From: Leuconostoc palmae
Lineage (GTDB): Bacteria > Bacillota > Bacilli > Lactobacillales > Lactobacillaceae
Reading direction: 5' to 3'
DNA length: 64,000 nt
NCBI RefSeq assembly: GCF_019656075.1
Contig: NZ_BPKZ01000005.1
Span: 59,727-123,726, forward strand
The notes beneath the pieces were generated by a model. The model did no database searches. It was not told where the DNA came from and saw only the letters and a list, made by a program, of their open reading frames with translations. How positions within the stretch are numbered: the stretch's first letter is position 1; the number at the start of each line of letters is the position of its first letter. Shown here in pieces: positions 8,905 through 18,025 of the stretch. A program made the position numbers and the translations under genes.

Positions 8905-9986
8905 TGAGAAAGAAAAGTAAACTTGTTGCGGCAGTTATTGCAGGATTGTTATTAATTGGGATTGGTGGTATGTTTTGGCCATTGGACGGATATATTGAAG
9001 CTCCCGGTGAAGCAGATGATTTGTCACAGTTTGTTAAGATAGATGGCAAACAAGATAATAGTAAAGGTAGATATAACATTACGTCAGTGTACTTGTCAAA
9101 GGCTAATGGATTTGGATATTTACAAACGTTGATTAATCCCCATTTATCTTTTTCTAAATCTGAAGATATAACTGGAGGTGAAAGTTCAGCAGTTTTTGCC
9201 AAAGTACAAAATTTTTATATGCAAAGTGCCATTGCTAATGCTGAACAAGTTGCGTTTAAGAAAGCCAATCAAAAAATCACAACAACTTATCGCGGTATAT
9301 ATGTGTTAAGTGTGACGGACAACTCGCATTTTAAAAAAACGATTAATGTTGGAGATACCATAACAGCTGTTGATCAACATCATTATGAAAATTCAGATGG
9401 CTTTATCAAGTATTTAGCAAACAAAAAGCAGGATACGGATGTCAAAGTAGAGTATTTAAGAGATGGCAAAGCAGGTGAAACAACTGGCAAAACGATTAAG
9501 TTGCCTAGTAGTAAATCATCGGAGTACCCTAATGGTCGTTCAGGAATAGGCATTGTTTTGACGGACAATGTAGAGGTTAAAACTGATCCCAAAGTAACAG
9601 TAGATCCTGGACAAATAGGAGGACCATCTGGGGGTCTAATGTTTACACTACAAATGTATGATCAGTTAACTGGTGATAAACTGTCAAAAAATCGCAATAT
9701 TTCTGGCACTGGTACAATCAATGCGAATGGTTATGTAGGTGAAATAGGTGGTATTGATAAAAAAATTATTGCGGCTAAAAATGCAGGATCAACAATCTTT
9801 TTTGCGCCATACATTGAACCCACTAAAGCGCTTTTGAAGTATGAAGATCAACATCAAACTAATTATCAACTGGCAAAACAAACAGCTAAAAAGTATGCAC
9901 CTAATTTAAAGGTTATACCAGTTGAAACCTTTGATGATGCTGTCAATTATCTTGAAAATGGAAAAATAATTAAGACAGTGAATTAA
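8904..9986 (+). CDS. PDZ-S16 membrane serine protease, YlbL/SepM type
   Basis: 360 residues. One N-terminal membrane anchor (about 6-27), then an extracellular region with a PDZ domain (about 120-200, ISVTDNSHFKK..GDTITAVDQHH) and a C-terminal Lon-like S16 peptidase domain. The catalytic serine is in GGPSGGLMFT (about residue 235) and the lysine in GEIGGIDKKIIAAKNAG (about 285). In streptococci the homologue SepM trims competence peptide; here the substrate is unknown. Translationally coupled to coaD (TAATG). Confidence 0.88.
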   Translation: MRKKSKLVAAVIAGLLLIGIGGMFWPLDGYIEAPGEADDLSQFVKIDGKQDNSKGRYNITSVYLSKANGFGYLQTLINPHLSFSKSEDITGGESSAVFAKVQNFYMQSAIANAEQVAFKKANQKITTTYRGIYVLSVTDNSHFKKTINVGDTITAVDQHHYENSDGFIKYLANKKQDTDVKVEYLRDGKAGETTGKTIKLPSSKSSEYPNGRSGIGIVLTDNVEVKTDPKVTVDPGQIGGPSGGLMFTLQMYDQLTGDKLSKNRNISGTGTINANGYVGEIGGIDKKIIAAKNAGSTIFFAPYIEPTKALLKYEDQHQTNYQLAKQTAKKYAPNLKVIPVETFDDAVNYLENGKIIKTVN

Positions 9987-10018
9987 AAAAGACCCCTTAT
10001 TATAAGGAGTCTTTTTTT
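9985..10018. terminator. Bidirectional terminator after ylbL homologue
   Basis: GACCCCTTA (9991-9999) pairs with TAAGGAGTC (10003-10011), one mismatch, flanked by A and T runs. The convergent gene's stop codon is inside the hairpin. Confidence 0.85.
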
Positions 10019-10701
10019 AATTTTTTAATATAAAGGCTATTAATCCAGCCATTGTTTGCTAATTTAAACCAAGTCAGTCCGTTTTGGTTATTTTGTTCAT
10101 CAATAATGGTGACTAAGTCGCCATCCATCAAACTACTTATAGGTAACCCATATGGCTCAGAAAACACATCTGTTGAGCCATTTTTAATGAAGTCAACTAC
10201 GGCATTAGGTTGTGTAGGTTCTATAAATTGTTTTTTAAAATAATTTATAACATGAGTTTTTGGCTCTTGATTCAATATAGTCATGATTACAGGATCGTAT
10301 CTCAACCAAGCGTGTGTATCAATTTGGTACCAAAATTGGCCATCTTGAGAGATAACGCGTAATGGCGTTTCCCAAAAACTTTGAGCTGGCACATTTACAG
10401 TGATACGATTGTCATCAGGACTGTAATAAGCAATTGTATTGGATAGAATTTCGATAAACATTGATATTCTATGAACCTCTTGCCAATTTTCCGGTCGATA
10501 ATATAAAAATATATTTTGTGGTTGTTCGTTAAAACGAATAGTTAACTCACTAGAACTATCTTCGTAGACAAAGTTTTCAATGAATGGTGGGTTAATATGA
10601 TAAGAATCACCAATCATACCAACTTTTGTTTCAGAATCAATTAGAGGTTCCAATGTTGCTATATTGTCGTAATAAATCCATATGGGTGAGCTATTAGTCA
10701 T
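10000..10701 (-). CDS. Hypothetical protein with SLAP/SH3-like repeats
   Basis: 233 residues, no signal peptide or membrane segment seen. The first 90 residues are not recognised. About 95-140 contain NVPAQSFWETP...GQFWYQIDTHAWLRYD, resembling the wall-binding SLAP/SH3-like units of lactobacilli. The last 70 residues (VFSEPYGLPISSLMDGDLVTI...GLTWFKLANNGWINSLYIKKL) look like a second SH3-type unit. Such units usually bind cell wall, yet export is not evident. Good ribosome site AGGAG before ATG 10701. Last gene after pncB-nadE on the minus strand; its final codons lie in the terminator hairpin. Confidence 0.65.
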   Translation of the reverse strand: MTNSSPIWIYYDNIATLEPLIDSETKVGMIGDSYHINPPFIENFVYEDSSSELTIRFNEQPQNIFLYYRPENWQEVHRISMFIEILSNTIAYYSPDDNRITVNVPAQSFWETPLRVISQDGQFWYQIDTHAWLRYDPVIMTILNQEPKTHVINYFKKQFIEPTQPNAVVDFIKNGSTDVFSEPYGLPISSLMDGDLVTIIDEQNNQNGLTWFKLANNGWINSLYIKKLKKDSL

Positions 10702-10738
10702 TATAAAACTCCTATAAATTGTGGTATAGAATATTAAT

Positions 10739-11566
10739 TTAATAAAACCAAGTATCGTAAACGTTTATTGGTTCATGACGTTTGTGTTCACTGTTTAAAT
10801 AAAGTGATTCAATTTTATTTGCTACGGACTCTTCTACTGATTTTCCTTCAAGATAGTCATCTATTTCATTATAAGTCACCCCTAATGCAGTTTCATCAGC
10901 TAACAGAGGATGTTTATCTTCAAGATCAGCAGTGGGTATTTTTTCATAGAGTGTTTTTGGTGCTTGCAATGCCACTAACATTTGGCGCCCCTGCCGCTTG
11001 TTTAATCTCCAGAGAGGATTAATATCTGTCCCACCATCACCATATTTTGTAAAGAAACCAGCAAAAGCTTCTGATGCATGGTCAGTACCAATTACAACAC
11101 CATTGTGTTCTCTAGCAATGGCATATTGGGCAATCATTCTTACTTTAGGTTTAATAGATCCTTTGCTCATGTCATTAACAATCAAACCACTTTCTCTTAG
11201 AGAACTAGTCATAGCATCTGTCGCTGCTTTAATGTTAGTTGTCAAGATAATGTCAGGATTGATAAATGTTAAGGCTTCTTGTGCATCAGCTTCATCTAAC
11301 TGTTCACCATATGGTTGTCGTACAGCAATTAATTGATATAGGGATTCATCATGTGAAGCGTTTAATTCTTCAATGGCTATTTTGGCAAGTTTGCCAGCTA
11401 ATGTAGAATCTTGACCACCAGAAATGGCAATTACATAAGTTTGATATTGTGGATTATGTAATAAATATTGTTTCAGAAGGTTAACTGATCTTTCAATTTC
11501 AAATAATGGATTAATACTCGGCTGAACTTTTAAATTAGCAATGATTTGAGATTGGAGTGTTCGCAT
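10739..11566 (-). CDS. nadE: NH3-dependent NAD+ synthetase
   Basis: 275 residues. Amidates nicotinate adenine dinucleotide to NAD+ with ammonia. The ATP-pyrophosphatase loop AISGGQDSTLAGKL lies near residue 47; GTDHASEAFAGFFTKYGDGGTDINPLWRLNKRQGR is the NaAD/ATP-binding block near 160-195. No glutaminase domain, so ammonia-dependent. Ribosome site AAGGAGA. One base separates it from pncB upstream, forming a two-gene NAD salvage operon. Confidence 0.95.
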   Translation of the reverse strand: MRTLQSQIIANLKVQPSINPLFEIERSVNLLKQYLLHNPQYQTYVIAISGGQDSTLAGKLAKIAIEELNASHDESLYQLIAVRQPYGEQLDEADAQEALTFINPDIILTTNIKAATDAMTSSLRESGLIVNDMSKGSIKPKVRMIAQYAIAREHNGVVIGTDHASEAFAGFFTKYGDGGTDINPLWRLNKRQGRQMLVALQAPKTLYEKIPTADLEDKHPLLADETALGVTYNEIDDYLEGKSVEESVANKIESLYLNSEHKRHEPINVYDTWFY

Positions 11567-11567
11567 A

Positions 11568-12917
11568 CTAGTTCTCCTTAATATGATTTTTAACTTGATT
11601 AATGATATTTACTTTTTGTTCTTTTAAACTATCTGAAAGTATAACTGGATAGTGATCAGTTACCTCAAGTTTCTTATAATTATCAGAAATTTTTGATAGT
11701 GACATTTTTTTATAGTCGCGTACTTGTTCAGTAGATGGTTCTTGATATGTTAAGTCTCCGTTCACAAAAATATCATGTAGTAGTTTCTCTCCACTATAAT
11801 TTTCATGAGATAAGCCGACAATATCTTGTCCATTATTTCGCCAAATTTGCTTTTTGCCCGGCGTTGAAATTTTCTCGATATCGTCTGACAATTTAATTGT
11901 ATTTTCATTTGCAATACGAACCATCTTATAAACAGCACCTAGTGCTGGTTGATCATATGCAGTGATTAGTTTTGTACCAACGCCCCAAACATCTATTGCT
12001 GCACCTTTATGTTTTAAAGAGGCTATAGCATATTCATCTAAGTCATTAGAAGCATATATTTTTGCATCTGGAAAACCCGCTTCATCTAATTTTAGTCGTA
12101 TACGTTTAGAAAGTCTAACCATATCACCTGAATCAATTCTGACACCTTTAAAATTAATTTTTGATCCAAATTCTTGGGCTACTTTAATTGCATTGACAAT
12201 ACCAGAGTTTAATGTATCAAAGGTATCGATTAAGAAGACAACATCTTTGTGTGTTTTTGCATAAGCTGTAAATGCTTCATAATCATTTTTAAATGCTTGT
12301 ACTAAAGCATGAGCATGTGTTCCTGAAACAGGAATATGGAATAATTTACCTGCTCGCACATTGGACGTTGCATCAAAACCTGCAATGTAAGCAGCTCTTG
12401 TTCCCCATAATGCGGCATCTAATTCTTGAGCACGTCTAGTACCGAATTCAAGAAGCGGATCACCATTAACAATGTCGACTATTCTTGATGCTTTGGTAGC
12501 CACCAGAGTTTGATAGTTAATGATGTTTAGTAGAGCTGTTTCTAATAATTGGCCATCAATAAGAGGACCTTCAACTTGAATTAACGGTTCATGGGCAAAC
12601 ATGACCTCGCCTTCATAAGGGGACCGTATTGTGGCTGATAGTTGCCAATTACTGAGGAAAATCAAAAAATCTTCGCTATATAGATTTAGACTTCTTAAGT
12701 AATCAATATCTGTCTGACTAAATCTAATGTTTTTCAGGTAGTCAATAATATGACTTAATCCTGAAAATATAGTATAACCATTTTTAAAAGGGTAGTTTCT
12801 AAAGTAGGATTCAAAAATAACAGGTGTGTTATGAATACCTGTTTGCCAGTAAGTGTAAATCATATTGATCTGGTAGAGATCGGTATGTAATGTGAGTGAA
12901 TCGTCTTGCGTTGACAT
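11568..12917 (-). CDS. pncB: Nicotinate phosphoribosyltransferase
   Basis: 449 residues. Converts nicotinate and PRPP to nicotinate mononucleotide, the entry step of the Preiss-Handler NAD salvage route. Family blocks visible are LHTDLYQINMIYTYW (about 9-23), EFGTRRAQELDAALWGTRAAYIAGFDATSN-like region (about 155-185, with conserved FGTRR), GTHAHALV with the histidine and RIDSGDM. GAGG ribosome site before ATG 12917. Transcribed with nadE; divergent from tsaE. Confidence 0.94.
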   Translation of the reverse strand: MSTQDDSLTLHTDLYQINMIYTYWQTGIHNTPVIFESYFRNYPFKNGYTIFSGLSHIIDYLKNIRFSQTDIDYLRSLNLYSEDFLIFLSNWQLSATIRSPYEGEVMFAHEPLIQVEGPLIDGQLLETALLNIINYQTLVATKASRIVDIVNGDPLLEFGTRRAQELDAALWGTRAAYIAGFDATSNVRAGKLFHIPVSGTHAHALVQAFKNDYEAFTAYAKTHKDVVFLIDTFDTLNSGIVNAIKVAQEFGSKINFKGVRIDSGDMVRLSKRIRLKLDEAGFPDAKIYASNDLDEYAIASLKHKGAAIDVWGVGTKLITAYDQPALGAVYKMVRIANENTIKLSDDIEKISTPGKKQIWRNNGQDIVGLSHENYSGEKLLHDIFVNGDLTYQEPSTEQVRDYKKMSLSKISDNYKKLEVTDHYPVILSDSLKEQKVNIINQVKNHIKEN

Positions 12918-12977
12918 TATGTTTTCCTCTAAGATGATTATTGCTCATATTATAACAAAAATAAATTATAAAAGCCG

Positions 12978-12993
12978 TGTTATAATAATGCCA
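12978..12993 (+). promoter_or_regulatory. Extended -10 promoter giving a leaderless tsaE mRNA
   Basis: TG-T-TATAAT (TG 12978-12979, TATAAT 12981-12986). The expected start point, seven bases on, is the A of the tsaE ATG at 12993. There is no Shine-Dalgarno sequence. Confidence 0.6.
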
Positions 12994-13442
12994 TGAAAGA
13001 ATTCTTGACTAATAATATCATTCAAACTCAAAAATTAGCAGCTGAGATTGCTAAGCATGTTTATCCTGGTTTGGTCATTACGCTGAATGGGGATTTAGGA
13101 TCTGGAAAAACTGCCTTTACACAAGGTTTTGCTAAACAATTAGGTGTGAAATCACGAGTGAAAAGTCCAACATTCAACATTATGAATGCTTACCAAGGTG
13201 ATCAGCTATCAATCTATCATTTTGATGCGTATCGTTTAGAAGAAACTGGTGCCCAAGATCAAGGATTTGAAGATTATGTAGGTACAGATGGGGTTACAAT
13301 TATCGAGTGGCCACAATATATGCTAGATTTATTACCTAATGATAGACTAAGTATTAGTTTTTTTAGAGGTGAACCTGATGATTTTAGACGTATTTGTCTT
13401 AAAGGTCATGGGAAAGCTAGTGAAATTGAGGAACTATTATAA
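12993..13442 (+). CDS. tsaE: tRNA threonylcarbamoyladenosine biosynthesis ATPase TsaE
   Basis: 149 residues. Works with TsaB and TsaD to make t6A37 in ANN-decoding tRNAs. Walker A LNGDLGSGKTAFTQGFA near residue 32; SPTFNIMNAY and YHFDAYRLE are conserved family blocks; ITIIEWP is the Walker B region. No ribosome site; predicted leaderless. Overlaps the next gene's start by one base (TAATG). TsaB and TsaD are not in this window. Confidence 0.93.
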   Translation: MKEFLTNNIIQTQKLAAEIAKHVYPGLVITLNGDLGSGKTAFTQGFAKQLGVKSRVKSPTFNIMNAYQGDQLSIYHFDAYRLEETGAQDQGFEDYVGTDGVTIIEWPQYMLDLLPNDRLSISFFRGEPDDFRRICLKGHGKASEIEELL

Positions 13443-13939
13443 TGTTTGATTTTGATAAGCCAATAGTTTTCGAGATTGAAGTAGCTAATTTAGATTCCGC
13501 TGTTAAATGGCAAAATTTAATCCAAACACTGATGTCTGAAACTGACCTGTTTACTATTGGTAGTATGCGTGATGGCAATTCTGAAACCGACTTCAACGAT
13601 TACAAAGCAGTTACTTTACTTTTAATTGCTAAACAGGAAAGTATGAGTCAACCAGTTGGCATAGGATCAGTTAGTCGTGGGGAAGTCGGGCTAGCAATTT
13701 TAAAACAGTTTCAAAGAGCCGGACTTGGACAATTATTATTGACTGAACTGATTACTTGGGCAGAAGAAAATGATATTTTTGAATTGTGGCTTGACGTTCA
13801 AACCAATAATCAAGTTGCCATACATATTTATCATAAATTTAATTTTGTAAACCAAGGATATGAAACATCATTTACTCTACCAAATGGTAAAGTAGCGAAA
13901 CTACAAAGGATGACCAAGTATTTAAAGGAAAAAGAGTAA
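13442..13939 (+). CDS. GNAT-family N-acetyltransferase
   Basis: 165 residues. The acetyl-CoA loop LKQFQRAGLGQLLL lies near residue 83-96 and the LDVQTNNQVAIHIYHKFNFVNQG end is typical of GNAT enzymes of the RimI/RimJ kind. Location after tsaE recalls tsaE-tsaB-rimI clusters, but it is too divergent to call it RimI. Acceptor substrate unknown. Coupled to tsaE. Confidence 0.8.
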   Translation: MFDFDKPIVFEIEVANLDSAVKWQNLIQTLMSETDLFTIGSMRDGNSETDFNDYKAVTLLLIAKQESMSQPVGIGSVSRGEVGLAILKQFQRAGLGQLLLTELITWAEENDIFELWLDVQTNNQVAIHIYHKFNFVNQGYETSFTLPNGKVAKLQRMTKYLKEKE

Positions 13940-13943
13940 TAAT

Positions 13944-14477
13944 ATGAATTTTATATCAATGGATTTTGAAACTGCTAATCATGAGAAGCATTCTGCTGTT
14001 TCAATCGCAATTGCAGTTGTTCGGGATAATAAAATTGTTGATGAATTTTATAGTTTAATTAAACCTGAGACTTATTTTAGTAGTCGTAATACTGCTGTTC
14101 ATGGTATCGAAAAGAGTGATGTAACAAATGCGCCTAAGTTTCCTGAAGTATGGGCAAAAATTTCGCCCCTATTTACGGAAGATAAACTTGTCGTAGCACA
14201 TAATGCTTCATTTGATAATAGTGTCTTAAAAGGGACATTAGCTTACTATAATATTGAAGAGCCTCATTATATGTTATTAGACACTGTTCGTACTAGTAGG
14301 AAATTATTTCCAAAATTTGAGAATCACAAGCTAAATACAGTGGCTCAAAATTTAGGTATTTCTCTAAATCATCATCATAATGCGCTGGATGATGCTGTTG
14401 CCGCAGCCAATATATTAATATATCAGCAAACTCATTTTGGGGATGAGCCTTTAAAGTATTTTATAAAACAAAAATGA
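13944..14477 (+). CDS. DEDDh 3'-5' exonuclease (DnaQ-like)
   Basis: 177 residues. SMDFETANHEKHSAVSIA near residue 5 gives the DxE metal site; VAHNASFDNSVL near 89 and HHNALDDAVAAANI near 145 give the other acidic residues and the catalytic histidine. Resembles the DNA polymerase III epsilon-like exonucleases found free-standing in lactic bacteria. Five bases after the acetyltransferase, last gene of the unit. Could act in repair or proofreading; not decided by sequence. Confidence 0.85.
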   Translation: MNFISMDFETANHEKHSAVSIAIAVVRDNKIVDEFYSLIKPETYFSSRNTAVHGIEKSDVTNAPKFPEVWAKISPLFTEDKLVVAHNASFDNSVLKGTLAYYNIEEPHYMLLDTVRTSRKLFPKFENHKLNTVAQNLGISLNHHHNALDDAVAAANILIYQQTHFGDEPLKYFIKQK

Positions 14478-14504
14478 CCCTAATCAAGGTCATTTTTGTT
14501 TTTA
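14470..14504. terminator. Bidirectional terminator, exonuclease / exoA
   Basis: AAAAATGACC pairs with GGTCATTTTT around an eight-base loop; T-rich on the right and A-rich on the left. Serves the convergent genes on both sides. Confidence 0.85.
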
Positions 14505-15320
14505 TAAATTAATTTCCAAACTTATTGGAGCATGATCTTGCCGTAAGCCAGTATCAATGACCTCAGTGTTTGTCACTTGAGATGCTATACGATTACTAAC
14601 AAGGTAGTAATCGATACGCCACCCAGAATTATTAATTTTACTTGTCTTACTAATTTGCGCCCACCAGGTATAGAGACCTGTCATGTCAGGATATTGGGCA
14701 CGCATTGTATCAGTAAATCCTGCGCTTAGTAATTGACTAAACTTTTCACGTTCTTGATCCGTGAACCCTGCAGATTGATGGTTAGTTTTTGGATTCTTAA
14801 GATCAATTTCTTTATGTGCAACATTCATATCACCACTGAAAATAACAGGCTTTTGTGAGTCTAAAGATTTTATATAGTTTCTATAAGCATCATCCCATTG
14901 ACCACGCTCTTCTAAACGAGCAAGGCTAGATCCTGAATTTGGTGTATAGACTGTTGATACAAAATAGTCTTCGAATTCTAAGGTAATAATACGACCTTCA
15001 AGGTTCATTTCTTCGGGCACATCAATTTTCGGATAATCAATCTTTAATGGTATTTTTTTTGATAAAATCATAGTACCAGAATAACCTGAACGACCAGTAC
15101 TTGAATGCGTATAAATTTGATAATCTGGGAATAACGTGGTGATTGTCTCAGATTGTTTTTTAGTCAGTCCAGTTGCTTTTAGCTTGGTTTCTTGAATGGC
15201 AAAAATCTCTGGCTTTTTTTCAGCAATCTGGTTTAACACAGACCAGGTCATTTCACCTCGAGCAGATTTGTGTTCGACAGCTGCGTTAATTGAATCAATG
15301 TTCCATGAAATAAGTTGCAT
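14502..15320 (-). CDS. exoA: Exodeoxyribonuclease III / AP endonuclease
   Basis: 272 residues. Cleaves at abasic sites in base-excision repair. Starts MQLISWNIDSINA (metal-binding Asn), then FAIQETKL (catalytic Glu, about residue 41), SGDMNVAH (about 163) and the ending LRQDHAPISLEI with Asp-His. Ribosome site AAGGAAC. 13 bases downstream of nnrD on the same strand. Confidence 0.93.
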   Translation of the reverse strand: MQLISWNIDSINAAVEHKSARGEMTWSVLNQIAEKKPEIFAIQETKLKATGLTKKQSETITTLFPDYQIYTHSSTGRSGYSGTMILSKKIPLKIDYPKIDVPEEMNLEGRIITLEFEDYFVSTVYTPNSGSSLARLEERGQWDDAYRNYIKSLDSQKPVIFSGDMNVAHKEIDLKNPKTNHQSAGFTDQEREKFSQLLSAGFTDTMRAQYPDMTGLYTWWAQISKTSKINNSGWRIDYYLVSNRIASQVTNTEVIDTGLRQDHAPISLEINL

Positions 15321-15333
15321 ATATTGTTCCTTT

Positions 15334-16167
15334 TTAGTTAGTATAACGTTTCATAAATTCTGGTAATTGTTGGCTAATACGTGTTGGTAATACAACATAT
15401 TGAGTCTGAGATAATTCTTCTGCTATAGCTGAATGAGAAAAGACGGCAGCCATAACAACATCTGACAGCGGATCATTGTGAAATTGACCCACGAAACCAG
15501 CAATAATACCTGCTAGAGTGTCACCCATACCACCAGTTGCTTGGTATGGGCCACCAATATTTAATTTATATGCACCCGTATTAGTATAAATTTCTGTATG
15601 AAATTGTTTTAATACTAGAATACAGTTGTGGTTTAAAGTTGCTCTGGCGAATTGATTTAATCTTTCTTCAGATTGTTTGATGATAGGGATACCACTTAGT
15701 CTTTGCCATTCCATTTGATGTGGTGTCATAATAAGCTCACAGTTTGGCAAAGTTAATTGATGTGTCGCTAGCATGGTGATAGCAGAACCATCGATAATAA
15801 GTTTATGGTCATCTTTAATAGTGGAAAGTACATTTTCTAAAATATCCAATCGATCACCCAAACCCGAACCAATTAAGATTACATCACTTTTTTTGACAAA
15901 GTTAGTCAAATCATGATTAAAGTCGATAACCATGGCTTCTGGTACATGATTATGTATTGCTGTAAAGTTGGTTTTGTCCGTTGCAACAGTCACCAAGCCA
16001 GCACCTGAATTGACTGCTGCTATGGTATTCATGATAACTGCACCACCATATTCGGAGTTACCGCCAATAATCAGTAGTCGCCCAAAATTACCTTTATGAG
16101 TATGATTTTGTCTAGTATGAATAATTTTTGAAAGAATTGCATTGGTTATGTTTTCCAAAACGTACAC
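15334..16167 (-). CDS. nnrD: ADP/ATP-dependent NAD(P)H-hydrate dehydratase
   Basis: About 277 residues, the C-terminal (CARKD/YjeF-C) half only; no epimerase domain. Repairs hydrated NAD(P)H. Motifs: GRLLIIGGNSEYGGAVIM near 28-45, GSGLGD near 97, TPHQMEWQRL near 150 and GGMGDTLAGIIAGF near 222. The frame opens at GTG 16167; a TTG three codons later (16158) has AAAGGTG at a better distance and may be the real start. Fits the local NAD theme (pncB, nadE, nadR). Confidence 0.87.
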   Translation of the reverse strand: MYVLENITNAILSKIIHTRQNHTHKGNFGRLLIIGGNSEYGGAVIMNTIAAVNSGAGLVTVATDKTNFTAIHNHVPEAMVIDFNHDLTNFVKKSDVILIGSGLGDRLDILENVLSTIKDDHKLIIDGSAITMLATHQLTLPNCELIMTPHQMEWQRLSGIPIIKQSEERLNQFARATLNHNCILVLKQFHTEIYTNTGAYKLNIGGPYQATGGMGDTLAGIIAGFVGQFHNDPLSDVVMAAVFSHSAIAEELSQTQYVVLPTRISQQLPEFMKRYTN

Positions 16168-16181
16168 CTTTATTGTTTAAA

Positions 16182-16340
16182 CTATTCCCTGTTTTGCAAA
16201 AGGACCATGATAGAAAGGATAACGAGGCCAAAATTTGCAGTTAAAATTGCCAAGTTGGACTGATTCAATACCCAACTTGCCAAGGAAATAAACATTAAAA
16301 TCATAGCCAAAATAACCATATAAAGAACTGTTTTTTTCAT
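16182..16340 (-). CDS. Small two-helix membrane protein, 52 residues
   Basis: A short ORF opening MKKTVLYMVILAMILMFISL and ending MVLLQNRE before TAG. GGAG lies nine bases before ATG 16340. Residues about 5-24 and 30-48 are hydrophobic and would form two membrane helices linked by WVLNQSN. Nothing enzymatic is visible. It lies 14 bases upstream of nnrD on the same strand, so the two are probably co-transcribed. Not recognised as a named family. Confidence 0.7.
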   Translation of the reverse strand: MKKTVLYMVILAMILMFISLASWVLNQSNLAILTANFGLVILSIMVLLQNRE

Positions 16341-16479
16341 TATTATAAACTCCATTTATATATTTTTTTAATTGTACTAATGAATTTTATACAAAGCTAA
16401 TTGTAAAGTAATACTTATTGATTTACAAATAAATGTCAAATAATAAGATTAAATATTTATGACAATATTATGGTTCAAT

Positions 16480-16507
16480 TTGTAATAATTAGAACAAACA
16501 GTATAAT
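16480..16507 (+). promoter_or_regulatory. pepV promoter
   Basis: TTGTAA (16480-16485) and TATAAT (16502-16507), 16 bases apart, 41 bases before the pepV ATG. Confidence 0.7.
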
Positions 16508-16548
16508 AGGTCATAATAGAGAATACGTCGAAAGGGTAGGCAATTAGA

Positions 16549-17964
16549 ATGACAATTAATTGGAAAAATGAAGCAAAAAATCGACAAGAAGAATTTGTGA
16601 CAGATTTAAAAAGCTTGCTGGCGGTAAAATCAGTGCGTGATGATAATAAAGCAACAAAAGATGCGCCACTTGGGCCAGGACCCAAAGATGCACTCGTTAA
16701 AATGTTGGCAATTGCAGAACGTGACGGATTTAAAACTAGAAATATTGATAATATTGTTGGTTATATCGAAATTGGACCAGAAGAGGCGGCTGATTATGTT
16801 GCTATATTATCGCATGTTGATGTTATGCCTGCGGGAGAAGGGTGGGATACAAACCCATTTGTACCTGTTGTGACTGAAGACAAAATTATTGCACGCGGTG
16901 CTTCTGATGACAAAGGACCAGGTATGGCTGCCTATTATGCGTTTCGAATACTATCGGATTTGAAAGTCCCACTAAAGCATCGCGTAAGATTGATTTTTGG
17001 AACCGATGAAGAAAATGATTGGTTAGGCATGACACGTTATTTTGAGGTTGAACCAGCTCCAATTTTTGGTTTTTCACCTGATGCAGAGTATCCTATAATC
17101 AATGGCGAAAAAGGGAATGTACAAGTTGTTGTGTCAGGTCATGCAAACAATGGCGGCAGTGTTACGTTAAAAACTTTTGAAGCAGGACTTAGAACTAATA
17201 TGGTACCAGGTATTGCTCGTGCAACCGTTGAGGCCAAAAATGTAAATGATATTCAAAAAGAATTTAATCAATTCTTGAAAGATAATCATGATATTTCAGG
17301 CATTGTTTCGGAAGAAGACAATAAATTATCATTTGTTCTAAATGGTAAACAAGTTCATGGTGCAATGCCAGAAACTGGTAAGAATGCTGGGACATATTTG
17401 GCTAATTTTTTGCAAAGACTTGATTTTGGAGGCTCAGCAAAAAAATTCTTGACATATTTAGGTACGCCTGCTCATAATGATACGATTGGTAAGAAATTTG
17501 GGATTAGTTACACTGACAAAGTCATGGGCGCTTTATCAATGAATGTTGGGATTCAAAAATTTATTGATGGCGAAGAAGCATTTATTAACTTTAATTTTCG
17601 TTATCCAAAGGGGATTTCACCTCAACAAATTGTCGATGGTTTGTCATCACAGCTAGATGGTTGGAAAGTATTACCGACTGTTGGGGGGCACGCTCAAGAA
17701 CCACATTACGTATCACCTGAAGATCCAATTGTTAAAACCTTACTACGTATTTATCATGATCAAACAGGGTTACCAGCACATGACCAAGTGATTGGCGGTG
17801 GCACATATGGTCGGTTAATGGCACGAGGTGTTGCCTTTGGTGCTTTGTTCCCTGATTCTCCTGATACGATGCATCAAGTAAATGAATTTGCACTGTTAGA
17901 TGATCTGTACCGATCAATATCGATTTATGCTCAATCAATTGCTGAGATAGCTAACTTAGATTAA
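16549..17964 (+). CDS. pepV: M20-family dipeptidase PepV
   Basis: 471 residues, the length of PepV, a cytosolic zinc dipeptidase with broad specificity used in peptide nutrition. Metal/catalytic blocks: AILSHVDVMPAGEGW (about 84-98), ARGASDDKGPGMA (about 115-128), GTDEENDWLGM (catalytic Glu, about 153) and GGGTYGRLMARGVAFGALFPD near the C-terminus. Own promoter upstream; GGGTAGG before the ATG. 61 bases separate it from nadR. Confidence 0.94.
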   Translation: MTINWKNEAKNRQEEFVTDLKSLLAVKSVRDDNKATKDAPLGPGPKDALVKMLAIAERDGFKTRNIDNIVGYIEIGPEEAADYVAILSHVDVMPAGEGWDTNPFVPVVTEDKIIARGASDDKGPGMAAYYAFRILSDLKVPLKHRVRLIFGTDEENDWLGMTRYFEVEPAPIFGFSPDAEYPIINGEKGNVQVVVSGHANNGGSVTLKTFEAGLRTNMVPGIARATVEAKNVNDIQKEFNQFLKDNHDISGIVSEEDNKLSFVLNGKQVHGAMPETGKNAGTYLANFLQRLDFGGSAKKFLTYLGTPAHNDTIGKKFGISYTDKVMGALSMNVGIQKFIDGEEAFINFNFRYPKGISPQQIVDGLSSQLDGWKVLPTVGGHAQEPHYVSPEDPIVKTLLRIYHDQTGLPAHDQVIGGGTYGRLMARGVAFGALFPDSPDTMHQVNEFALLDDLYRSISIYAQSIAEIANLD

Positions 17965-18025
17965 TAAAAAGAAAGCGAGAATGTCATATTAGTACTAAAA
18001 AATATTAATATGATGAATTGATAAC

